NCBI GenBank assembly: GCA_964495085.1 | Contig: CAZBUK010000090.1 | Coordinates: forward strand, 1-14,737 | Reading direction: 5' to 3' | DNA length: 14,737 bases | Origin: CAZBUK01 sp964495085 | Lineage (GTDB): Bacteria > Bacteroidota > Ignavibacteria > T3Sed10-11 | Notes under the pieces: generated by a model | Told to the model about the DNA's origin: nothing | The model's database searches: none | The model's input: only the letters and a program-made list of their open reading frames with translations | Program-made: the position numbers and the translations under genes | Shown: positions 1 through 6,889 of the stretch, piece by piece | Position numbering within the stretch: the stretch's first letter is position 1 | Layout: each line of letters starts with the position of its first letter

Positions 1-27
1 AAGCCGAAATCGTCGGGGTTGTGCGGT

Positions 28-71
28 GGGAAATCCGCCGAGGCGGATTGCGTTTTCCCGACCATGTCGGG
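28..71. repeat. Nested inverted repeats, possible dispersed palindromic element
   Basis: AATCCGCC (32-39) and GGCGGATT (42-49) form a perfect 8-bp inverted repeat with a 2-base spacer, flanked by GGGAAA (28-33) and TTTCCC (54-59). CCCGAC (57-62) and GTCGGG (66-71) form a second perfect 6-bp inverted repeat with a 3-base spacer. Back-to-back stems like these, followed closely by the hairpin at 93-128, look like an intergenic repeat unit. Only one copy is visible here, so its dispersed nature is inferred. Confidence 0.45.
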
Positions 72-92
72 ATCGGCAGCCTTTTTCTTTTG

Positions 93-128
93 GTTACTTT
101 TCTTTTTGGGCTCAAAAAGGAAAGTAAC
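93..128. repeat. Long AT-rich hairpin
   Basis: GTTACTTTTCTTTTT (93-107) pairs with AAAAAGGAAAGTAAC (114-128) around a 6-base loop. All 15 positions pair, one as a T:G wobble (101 with 120). It is not a standard intrinsic terminator: the stem is AT-rich and no T-run follows it. It resembles a kind of intergenic repeat that produces spurious Phe/Leu/Lys-rich small ORFs in many genomes. This is recalled resemblance, not a database match. Confidence 0.5.
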
Positions 129-259
129 AATAATTTAAATATCGAGGGATGACAACGAGTTCTCCCGCGGGAACTAATTAGATAAATGTATATAATTGAC
201 GAAAGGTTCCGATTTTGAAGATTTATTTTAACCGGTTCTTCATTTATCTCCCGGTTCGC

Positions 260-291
260 TTGACTTTTATAATCTGTTTTCCTTACCTTTT
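260..291 (+). promoter_or_regulatory. Candidate promoter of the regulator-led operon
   Basis: TTGACT (260-265) is followed 17 bases later by TTACCT (283-288). The same stretch also fits the Bacteroidetes-type pattern of a -33 TTG and a -7 TAnnTTTG, with TACCTTTT at 284-291 matching all but the last base. A start of transcription about 7 bases downstream would fall inside the palindrome at 290-318. This is a motif match only. A TATAAT at 268-273 lies too close to TTGACT to be its -10 partner. Confidence 0.4.
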
Positions 292-318
292 CATAAAGTC
301 ATCATATCACTTTATGAA
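290..318. promoter_or_regulatory. Candidate operator palindrome for the GntR-type regulator
   Basis: TTCATAAAGT (290-299) and ACTTTATGAA (309-318) are perfect 10-bp inverted arms around a 9-base spacer. The site follows the candidate -10/-7 element and ends 6 bases before the regulator start codon, so a bound dimer would block transcription start. Autoregulation through palindromes next to their own gene is common among GntR-family proteins. The sequence does not match the E. coli FadR consensus, so the assignment rests on position and symmetry. A hairpin in the leader mRNA is the alternative. Confidence 0.55.
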
Positions 319-324
319 TGACCT

Positions 325-1053
325 ATGAAACCCACCTTATCTCCGATTATCAAGCAAAAACTCTCCGATAACCTCGCCCAGTCCCTTGGCCGATTCATCA
401 TTACGGAGAAGTTTAATCCGGGTGATCGTCTTCCCTCGATAACGGAACTTGCCTCGAGGTTCGGCGTCGGACCGCCGACGCTCCGCGAGGCGATCAAGAA
501 ACTCGAAACCGTCGGCATCATCACCGTCAAGCACGGTTCGGGTATTTACGTCGGCGAGTCCTCGCAAAGTCTCTTTCTCGCCAATCCGATGGCGATTCAG
601 GAGAAGCCGACGAAAAAGCATTTACTCGACCTCATCAATGCCCGCATACCGATCGAGCTGCAGACAGTATCGCTTGCCGCACAACATGCGACGGATATCC
701 ATCTCCGGAGAATGGAGAAATTCCTGAACGATGCACAGCACAATCTGGACGACGACGAGCTGCTCAGCTACGTCAATCTTTCGTTTCACTCGGAGATCGC
801 AGCAGCCTCCGGTAATACCGTCCTTCATCAGATTCTCACGGTCATCACGAAGCTGTACAGGCCCGAACAGCAGTTCCTGCTCCATGTATACAGATCCAAA
901 GAGAAAGATCATTACGAACATGTCGCTATTCTCGACGCGCTGCGACGGCAGGATAGCAATCTCTGCGTCACGCTTATGAAGAAACATCTCATCGGCGTTC
1001 GCAAATCCATCCTCAAATGGAGTCCGGATGAATCTTCCGACATCCGGGCATAA
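325..1053 (+). CDS. GntR-family transcriptional regulator, FadR/FCD subfamily
   Basis: A 242-residue cytoplasmic DNA-binding regulator of typical family length. Residues about 10-80 form the GntR winged helix-turn-helix: PGDRLPSITELASRFGV, then a recognition helix with the TLREAIKKLE motif, and a wing reading KHGSGIYV. Residues about 95-235 are an all-helical FCD effector domain. Three of the usual metal/ligand-binding residues are present: His155 (in NLSFH), His199 (in EHVAIL) and His221 (in KKHL). The usual Asp four residues before the first His is Asn151 here. FCD regulators typically respond to organic acids or sugar acids, but the ligand cannot be read from sequence. The ATG at 325 is the only reasonable start and has no strong Shine-Dalgarno. 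The gene leads the operon, ends 10 bases before the receptor gene, and is preceded by a palindrome it may bind. The family call is firm; the target set is inferred. Confidence 0.93.
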   Translation: MKPTLSPIIKQKLSDNLAQSLGRFIITEKFNPGDRLPSITELASRFGVGPPTLREAIKKLETVGIITVKHGSGIYVGESSQSLFLANPMAIQEKPTKKHLLDLINARIPIELQTVSLAAQHATDIHLRRMEKFLNDAQHNLDDDELLSYVNLSFHSEIAAASGNTVLHQILTVITKLYRPEQQFLLHVYRSKEKDHYEHVAILDALRRQDSNLCVTLMKKHLIGVRKSILKWSPDESSDIRA

Positions 1054-1059
1054 AGAGGT
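1054..1059 (+). promoter_or_regulatory. Ribosome binding site fixing the receptor start
   Basis: AGAGGT begins right after the regulator's TAA stop and sits 4 bases before the ATG at 1064, with a second AGGT at 1060-1063. It supports 1064 over the in-frame ATG at 1028, which lies inside the regulator gene. Confidence 0.65.
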
Positions 1060-1063
1060 AGGT

Positions 1064-4054
1064 ATGAATGTCTCACGAATATGCACCTATTGCCTGTTCC
1101 TGGTTCTCGTCATGTCGGCGGTGGCACAGGCGAGCGTAAACGGGAAGATAACCGGACGCGTCGTTCACGAAAGATCGCGGGAGCCGCTCATCGGCGTCAA
1201 CGTATTGCTGGTGGGTACGACGCTCGGCGCCGCGACCGATGGGAATGGCGAATATCTAATACTGCGCGTTCCGCCCGGCGTGCATACGCTGCGATTCTCG
1301 ATGATTGGATTCGGAGAACTGGTCGTGACGGACGTGCGCGTCACCGGCGATCTCACGACCAGGATCAACATAGCTCTCGGAGAGGCGGTGCTCGAACTTG
1401 GCGAAGAAGTCGTTATAACCGCCGAGCGTCCGGTTATCCAGAAAGATATAACCGCCAGCTCGCAATACCTCGGTGTAGCCGAAATCGAACGGTTGCCGGT
1501 CACCGACGCACGCGAAGCGATTATGCTGCAGGCCGGAGTTTTCTTCGATCCGATTCCGATCGTCGGCGGCCTCGGCGGATCGGGCCGGGGTGAACCGCGC
1601 TACGCGATTCGAGGCGGCGATCAGGGACAGGTCAGGTGGTACTTAAACGGCGTTCGAACAGCCGCCATAATAGAAGGCCGCGCCGACAGGGGAGGGTCAT
1701 ACACGAACATAAATCCGCACGCGGTTCAGGAGATTCAACTGCTCTCGGGCGGTTTCAATGCAGAGTACGGCGAGGCTCAATCCGGTATCGTCAGCATTGT
1801 CACGAAAGAAGGAGGGAATACCTTTTCGGGTTCGGCGGAATATATGTACGGTATGCCGGGACAACGTCATTTCGGAAATTATCTCTATGATCCTGCAACG
1901 CAGAAGGAGTTTGCCGATCATGTGCTGCCCGACGGTACGATCGATCCCGCCTGGTGGACGCCCTACCGGCAACGCCAGACATACGATTACCGGAAGATAC
2001 CGGATCATATTTTTTATCTGGGACTCGGCGGACCGCTCTATACGACCGAACTGAGCAAAGGAACATTCTTCTTCGCCACGCAGATGAAACGCGAAGCGTA
2101 TACGCTCCCCCGGCCGCGCGATACGCGGGATCTGAATGATTTCATTGGCAATGTCTCGCTCACCCCGCGTCCGAATATGAGACTTCGGATCACGGCTCTC
2201 TACAGCCATGAAGCCCATTCGACGCTTCAGGAAAATGCCGACTTCACGAATCAGGCGAAGTATTACCGGGGATGGGGATCGCTCCTCGATACCTATACAT
2301 ACCTTGGAAGCATCGCATGGACCCATTCGCTAACCCCTCGTTTTTATTACGAAGTCAGATTGAGCCGCTATCATTTCGACAGCAGGGAACGCCCGAGCGA
2401 TTTTATCGAACTGGGCAGGAGTCAGAATCCCGATATCTGGGGCTTTCAGAGGTATAACGGATATCCGAACGAACCATTCGATGCCTGGGCTCCCGTGCTC
2501 GATAACCGGCTGCAGACAGGGGATCTATCACTCTCGGGTAACATTAACTGGCAGATCAATACCTGGAATTTCATCAAGTCCGGTTTCGATTTCAGATATT
2601 ATACTATGAATGAAGTACACTTCCAGCGGTTTCCTTCATACAGTCTGCATCCGGACGACTGGCTCAACCGCGGGCTGCATGAAAAATTCCACCCGATACA
2701 GGTATCGCTCTTTCTGCAGGACAAGATGGAATTCGAGAGCATGATAATTAACCTGGGCATCAGGTACGAATACTTCAATCCGAATCGCGATTGGTTTGTA
2801 TCGCGCGACATATTCAATCTCGCCCTGAATCCGGATTTCGATCCATCCACCGACCCGGACGGCGATCAGGTGGACGCAGCGGGCAGGGTGAAATACTCGT
2901 TCGATAATGTGCTCAATCAGCCGCGGGAGCCGGCCAGATCGTATCACCTGGTAAGTCCGAGATTCGGGGTTTCGTTCCCGATCAGCGTCAATACGGTTCT
3001 GCATTTCAATTACGGCCATTTCTATCAGATGCCGCCGCTCGATCGCATGTTCGATTTCATGTATTTCCGGCCGGAATATATCGTAACGGGAATTATAGCC
3101 GAGCGTGAACGCGCCGCAGAAGAGAATCGTGAACCGAGACATATCCCCTCCGTGGAAGGCGATCCGGAACGGGTCGTCAGCCTCTCCATCGATCCGCTTC
3201 GCCCCGAAAAAACGATCATGTTCGAAGCCGGAATTCGCCACAACATCGAACATATCGCGGTGGTCGGAATAACCGGCTACTACAAGGATTCATTCGATCA
3301 AACCCAGCCGCGCGAGGGGCTGTTTGACCGGCAGGTGCAGGGATATGATCCCTTCCGGGGCGCCACCCATCCGAGCAGTGCATACGCGAGCTTTTTCTCG
3401 GGAGATTACGGCGATGCACGTGGATTCGAAATAAGCCTGACAACCCTCTTCAGCCGCGTCGTCACGCTCGATCTGAATTATTCGTTTTCACGGGCTACGC
3501 AAGGCAGGGCGACCCCGGGCAGGGTTGTGTTCGACCAGACCGGAGAGCCGCAATATGTATGGGATGTGGATGTGCACAAACGAATCCCCATCGAAAAAAC
3601 ATTCAGCCGTCCGCATATACTGCGATCGAATTTATTCCTCCGGGTGCCGGACGGATTCGGGAGTTCGTTCCCCGCAACGCTGCTCCGCGGTCTTCAGGCA
3701 AGCTTGCTGTATCGGTTCATCAGCGGGCAATCGTTCACGTATATAGGTCCGGGCGATCCCCCCGATACCTACGATAATCACCGGTATCCGTCGTATCAGG
3801 TATTCGATCTGAGACTGGAAAAGAATATTCAGTTCGGTTCGATCGGCGGGGTCTCTGTGTATGCGCTCATCACGAATCTGTTCGACCGCAAGAACGTTCG
3901 TTCAATCGGAGATGTGCTCTTCGATGCCGGGGCGTTACAGAGATACGTAGACACGGGCGCCGTGACGACGGTCGATGCCGCGGGTTATGACATCGGCTGG
4001 CAGACGTACCATGACCGTCGCAAAGTTTTTGCAGGCATTCGCTATACATTCTGA
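1064..4054 (+). CDS. TonB-dependent outer-membrane receptor with carboxypeptidase-regulatory-like domain
   Basis: This 996-residue protein is predicted to be an energised outer-membrane importer, probably for an oligosaccharide. Residues 1-23 form a signal peptide ending AQA. Residues about 26-110 are a CarboxypepD_reg-like beta-sandwich (GKITGRVV..., ATDGNGEYLILRVPPG). A TonB-box-like EEVVITA lies at 114-120. The plug domain follows at about 125-250 (RLPVTDAREAI, YAIRGG, WYLNGVRT, FNAEYGEAQSGIVSIVT). The rest is a 22-strand-type barrel rich in aromatic, alternating strands, ending in the aromatic-terminated strand GIRYTF. Overall this matches SusC-like and related FCB receptors, but no SusD gene follows. 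A proper RBS and signal peptide support the start at 1064. The stop is followed after 29 bases by the next preferred start, or overlaps an alternative ATG at 4054. The substrate is inferred only from the neighbouring GH38 and sugar-transport genes. Confidence 0.93.
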   Translation: MNVSRICTYCLFLVLVMSAVAQASVNGKITGRVVHERSREPLIGVNVLLVGTTLGAATDGNGEYLILRVPPGVHTLRFSMIGFGELVVTDVRVTGDLTTRINIALGEAVLELGEEVVITAERPVIQKDITASSQYLGVAEIERLPVTDAREAIMLQAGVFFDPIPIVGGLGGSGRGEPRYAIRGGDQGQVRWYLNGVRTAAIIEGRADRGGSYTNINPHAVQEIQLLSGGFNAEYGEAQSGIVSIVTKEGGNTFSGSAEYMYGMPGQRHFGNYLYDPATQKEFADHVLPDGTIDPAWWTPYRQRQTYDYRKIPDHIFYLGLGGPLYTTELSKGTFFFATQMKREAYTLPRPRDTRDLNDFIGNVSLTPRPNMRLRITALYSHEAHSTLQENADFTNQAKYYRGWGSLLDTYTYLGSIAWTHSLTPRFYYEVRLSRYHFDSRERPSDFIELGRSQNPDIWGFQRYNGYPNEPFDAWAPVLDNRLQTGDLSLSGNINWQINTWNFIKSGFDFRYYTMNEVHFQRFPSYSLHPDDWLNRGLHEKFHPIQVSLFLQDKMEFESMIINLGIRYEYFNPNRDWFVSRDIFNLALNPDFDPSTDPDGDQVDAAGRVKYSFDNVLNQPREPARSYHLVSPRFGVSFPISVNTVLHFNYGHFYQMPPLDRMFDFMYFRPEYIVTGIIAERERAAEENREPRHIPSVEGDPERVVSLSIDPLRPEKTIMFEAGIRHNIEHIAVVGITGYYKDSFDQTQPREGLFDRQVQGYDPFRGATHPSSAYASFFSGDYGDARGFEISLTTLFSRVVTLDLNYSFSRATQGRATPGRVVFDQTGEPQYVWDVDVHKRIPIEKTFSRPHILRSNLFLRVPDGFGSSFPATLLRGLQASLLYRFISGQSFTYIGPGDPPDTYDNHRYPSYQVFDLRLEKNIQFGSIGGVSVYALITNLFDRKNVRSIGDVLFDAGALQRYVDTGAVTTVDAAGYDIGWQTYHDRRKVFAGIRYTF

Positions 4055-4083
4055 TGACAAAACAGAATAATCCGGAAATATTT

Positions 4084-5919
4084 ATGAGCAAGTATATAAG
4101 GATTTTGCTGACGTTCGCGATCGTGCCTTTATTTTTTCCCGCTACAGGGTGGACGCAGATTCGTCAGGCGGAATTTGAGATTCATGACCGGGGAGAACTG
4201 TGGGAGACGATGAAGGATAACGGTACGATAGGCGCTCCGAATCCTCTCAATCCGTTTGAATATTATCCGAGCATGGACTGGCCCGGAGGTCCGCACGTTC
4301 TCCCGTCGAAGGATGAGCAAAGATCGTATATGGTGGCTGCGGGTTTGTGGATCGGGGGAAGAAATGCCGGCGGCGAACTATTCTTCACCGAGAACGGTCC
4401 GTTTCAATTTGTCGATGACGGCGCCTTCGAACCGCTCGAAAAAATTTCCAATTATAACGGCACGCAGGATTACGATCCTCATAAGCCCGAGCAGACGATC
4501 AGAGCACGATGGGTTACGAGTCGGAATGTACGTGTTATCCGGGAAAGCCACGCCTGGAGCTTCAGAGGAATAAACAATTTCATCATCATCGAATACGAGA
4601 TCACGAATCAGAACAGCGGAGAACTTACGGATGTTTACGTCGGATTTCCGTATCTGATCCGGCCGAGCTACCAGGACGTTCTCGCCCATGCCGGATGGGG
4701 AGACGATTTCAACCGTGCAGACGAGATCGTCGGATACGACGAAAACCGCCGTCTTCTCTACGCTTTTGACGATACCCCGAGTTTCAGTCTACCGAACGAC
4801 ATCGGCAACTACTGGGATGAGACGAACGAACTGCGCACACCCGGATACGCGGGGTTTTCTATCCTGTATGCCGACCCCGCAGTCGACAGCCGACCGCAAC
4901 CGGCTAATGTTTTCTGGGCTCAGATTCTGAATAACGAGAACAGGTTGACGGGTACCAGCGCGAGCGCACAGAGTCTGTACGATATTCTCTCCGGTGCGGA
5001 TAATTCACTGCAGGCGAGCGGAGATGAACGGCTTTCTCCTATCATGCTGCTTGCGTGCGGTCCGTACCGGCTGCAATCCGGCGGAAGTATCCGAATCGTT
5101 GTTGTGCAGGCGGTGAACGGACTCCCCCTGGACGTTGCCCTGCAGGGGCTCACCGCGCAGCAGTTACTGCCCGCAGGATTGGATTCCCTCCGTGCGAGCA
5201 TCGATCGTGCGCAGAATTTATTCGATAACGAATACCGTCTGTCAGCCGTACCGCCCCCGTCGCCCGAGCTCGAAATACTCCCGCTCCCGACTACCCGCGA
5301 GATCTCCATAACGTGGGATCCGATCGAAGAGACATGGGTCGATCCCGTGAACGGAACGGCAATGATTTCTGAGTACCTTGTTTTCCGCACCGACCGTTCG
5401 TTCATCGGTCCGTATACACAGGTACGCCGTATCAGGACGACTAACACGCTGGATATATCGCGGTTCTTCGACACCGCGCTTCATAAATGGAGGGTGCTCG
5501 ACAATACGATCAACCTCGGAGTCAGCTATCACTACGCCGTCGTGGCGCTGGGTTCGGACGGGAGGCAGAGTTGGCTGACCAACCGCAACGAGCGCGCAGT
5601 GAAAGCCACGAGCGAACCTTCGGAGAACACGCTCAACGTAAAAGTATTTCCCAATCCGTTCAGGGAAGTATCCGGTTTCCCGACGCGCGGCGAGGAAAAC
5701 TCGATTGTCTGGATGAATCTTCCGCAGTCATGTACCATTCGAATATATACGATAAGCGGCGAATTGATCAGATCGATATTGCACGACGATCCGAATTCCG
5801 GCGAAGCGGTATGGGATCAGTTGACCGACGCCCGGCAGCGCGTGGCTCCCGGAATATTCGTCTGGACCGTGGATTCGCCGGTGGGAACAGCTCGCGGAAC
5901 GCTCTTAATTATCAAATAG
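4084..5919 (+). CDS. Secreted protein with fibronectin-III-like and C-terminal FlgD-like (T9SS-type) domains, function unknown
   Basis: The protein has 611 residues from the preferred start at 4084, which gives a compact signal peptide (MSKYIR, a hydrophobic stretch, then cleavage near residue 25). An in-frame ATG at 4054 overlaps the receptor stop (TGATG) and would add 10 residues; translational coupling could favour it. Residues about 26-390 are a region I cannot name, rich in Trp, Tyr and Asp and beta-sheet-like. Residues about 394-512 look like a fibronectin type III fold (EISITWDPIE ... YHYAVVALGSDG). Residues about 516-611 are a FlgD-like/Por-type tail (VFPNPFRE, TIRIYTISGELIR, GIFVWTVDS, GTLLIIK). 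There is no lipobox Cys, so it is not a SusD-like lipoprotein, and I see no TPR helices of SusD type. Its place right after the receptor suggests a surface partner of the transporter. That role is inferred. Confidence 0.8.
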   Translation: MSKYIRILLTFAIVPLFFPATGWTQIRQAEFEIHDRGELWETMKDNGTIGAPNPLNPFEYYPSMDWPGGPHVLPSKDEQRSYMVAAGLWIGGRNAGGELFFTENGPFQFVDDGAFEPLEKISNYNGTQDYDPHKPEQTIRARWVTSRNVRVIRESHAWSFRGINNFIIIEYEITNQNSGELTDVYVGFPYLIRPSYQDVLAHAGWGDDFNRADEIVGYDENRRLLYAFDDTPSFSLPNDIGNYWDETNELRTPGYAGFSILYADPAVDSRPQPANVFWAQILNNENRLTGTSASAQSLYDILSGADNSLQASGDERLSPIMLLACGPYRLQSGGSIRIVVVQAVNGLPLDVALQGLTAQQLLPAGLDSLRASIDRAQNLFDNEYRLSAVPPPSPELEILPLPTTREISITWDPIEETWVDPVNGTAMISEYLVFRTDRSFIGPYTQVRRIRTTNTLDISRFFDTALHKWRVLDNTINLGVSYHYAVVALGSDGRQSWLTNRNERAVKATSEPSENTLNVKVFPNPFREVSGFPTRGEENSIVWMNLPQSCTIRIYTISGELIRSILHDDPNSGEAVWDQLTDARQRVAPGIFVWTVDSPVGTARGTLLIIK

Positions 5920-5922
5920 AGG
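5918..5922 (+). promoter_or_regulatory. Ribosome binding site overlapping the preceding stop codon
   Basis: AGAGG begins within the TAG stop of the upstream gene and lies 9 bases before the ATG at 5932. It supports this start and translational coupling of the two genes. Confidence 0.5.
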
Positions 5923-5931
5923 ATCGACGGA

Positions 5932-6879
5932 ATGATACGACGCATTATTTCCTTGATCGTACCGGTATTGCTGGGGATCCAATCCACATTCGCTCAGCTC
6001 GATTACGGCTTCGATTTTTCCAAGGCGGGTACCGCCGGCTTTCAGTTTTTGAAGATAGGTGTCGGAGCACGCGAAGCAGCGCTCGGAGAGGCGGTCACGA
6101 GTCTGACGAACAACGCAAACGCGGTATTCTGGAATCCCGGCGCGCTGCCGCTTATCCGTCAGCGCCAGATCTATTTTACGCATAATGAATGGATCGCCGG
6201 CAGTACCCATGATGCGGTCGCGCTCGCGGTGCCCGTCGGTTCGTTCGTGTTCGGATTGAGCGCGGCCTCGCTCGCAATTGAGGAGTTCGAGGAGACGACG
6301 GTGCTCGAACCGGAAGGGACGGGACGTATGGTCAGCGCCGGAAATCTGTTGCTCGGAATCGCGGCCGCCCGCCGGTTCACCGACCGGTTGACCGTCGGCG
6401 TACAGATGAAATATGTTCACGAAAATCTCGACGAACAATCCTTCGATAATATGTTGTTCGACGTGGGAGCGTTGTACTATACGGGATTCAGGCAACTCCG
6501 GCTCGGCTTCAGTCTCCAGCATTTCGGTGCGGATATGAAAATCCTCAGGCAAAGTTTCAGAATGCCGCTCCTCTTCCGCCTCAGTGCAGCCGATGATCTG
6601 ATTAGCTCCCCGAATTACCGGCTGACGGCTGCTATCGATCTCGTCCATCCCACCGACAATGTCGAATGGGTGAATGCCGGACTCGAACTGGAACTCCTCA
6701 GCCTGATCTCCCTCAGGGGCGGCTATAGATACAACGTCGACGAAGGTAAGCTGTCATTCGGTATCGGTATACATCCTTCATCCGTCGGGCCCGTTTCGCC
6801 CGCATTCGATTACAGCTATGTGAAGTACGGAGACATTCTCGGCGCGACGCATCGGTTTTCGATAGGTTTCGGAATATAA
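5932..6879 (+). CDS. PorV/PorQ-family (UPF0164-type) outer-membrane beta-barrel protein
   Basis: A 315-residue protein with a signal peptide at 1-21 (cleavage STFA/QLDYG). The family hallmark follows at about 40-72: LKIGVGAREAALGEA, then NNANAVFWNPGAL, matching the usual G.R...MG.A...A.D..A..WNP pattern. The remainder is a FadL-like barrel of alternating hydrophobic strands, ending HRFSIGFGI. In T9SS bacteria, PorV (LptO) escorts proteins carrying C-terminal sorting domains from the translocon to the attachment complex; PorQ and many relatives have related or unknown roles. Both upstream and downstream neighbours carry PNPF tails, so a role in exporting or displaying those products is attractive but inferred. 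The gene lies 12 bases after its upstream neighbour and 10 before the GH38 gene. The family call is secure; whether it is a true PorV is not. Confidence 0.85.
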   Translation: MIRRIISLIVPVLLGIQSTFAQLDYGFDFSKAGTAGFQFLKIGVGAREAALGEAVTSLTNNANAVFWNPGALPLIRQRQIYFTHNEWIAGSTHDAVALAVPVGSFVFGLSAASLAIEEFEETTVLEPEGTGRMVSAGNLLLGIAAARRFTDRLTVGVQMKYVHENLDEQSFDNMLFDVGALYYTGFRQLRLGFSLQHFGADMKILRQSFRMPLLFRLSAADDLISSPNYRLTAAIDLVHPTDNVEWVNAGLELELLSLISLRGGYRYNVDEGKLSFGIGIHPSSVGPVSPAFDYSYVKYGDILGATHRFSIGFGI

Positions 6880-6889
6880 TACGAACGCT

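Larger units (their letters stand above)
1..324. other. 5' non-coding region upstream of the operon
   Basis: I find no credible gene here. Frame 1 is open from the edge to a TAA at 136-138, but its translation is low-complexity (Phe/Leu/Lys-rich) and comes from the hairpin sequence, so I treat it as non-coding. From left to right the region holds nested inverted repeats (28-71), a long AT-rich hairpin (93-128), a small GC hairpin around 158-175, a direct repeat of CCGGTTC (232-238 and 251-257), a candidate promoter (260-291) and a palindrome (290-318) directly before the regulator gene. Confidence 0.7.

Noticed and set aside
93..128. Hairpin as an intrinsic terminator for an upstream gene
   Set aside because: The stem is AT-rich and has no following T-run; it fits a repeat better.
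1..138. Frame-1 open reading frame running from the edge to TAA at 136-138
   Set aside because: The translation is low-complexity and set by the AT-rich hairpin; there is no recognisable domain, and such ORFs are typical artefacts of intergenic repeats.
268..273. Perfect TATAAT as a sigma-70 -10 box
   Set aside because: It lies 2 bases after TTGACT and no good -35 is found about 17 bases upstream; the longer-spaced elements at 260-291 fit better.
1028..1063. ATG at 1028 as the receptor start
   Set aside because: It lies within the regulator gene with no RBS and puts polar residues ahead of the signal peptide; the ATG at 1064 has an AGAGGT site and a clean signal peptide.
1697..3253. Two minus-strand ORFs of about 205-209 residues inside the receptor gene
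   Set aside because: The TonB receptor frame is continuous and domain-supported; the antisense frames show no motifs.
5905..6648. 247-residue minus-strand ORF
   Set aside because: It is opposite the clear PorV/PorQ-family gene, is rich in Arg/Glu/His, and has no domain signature.
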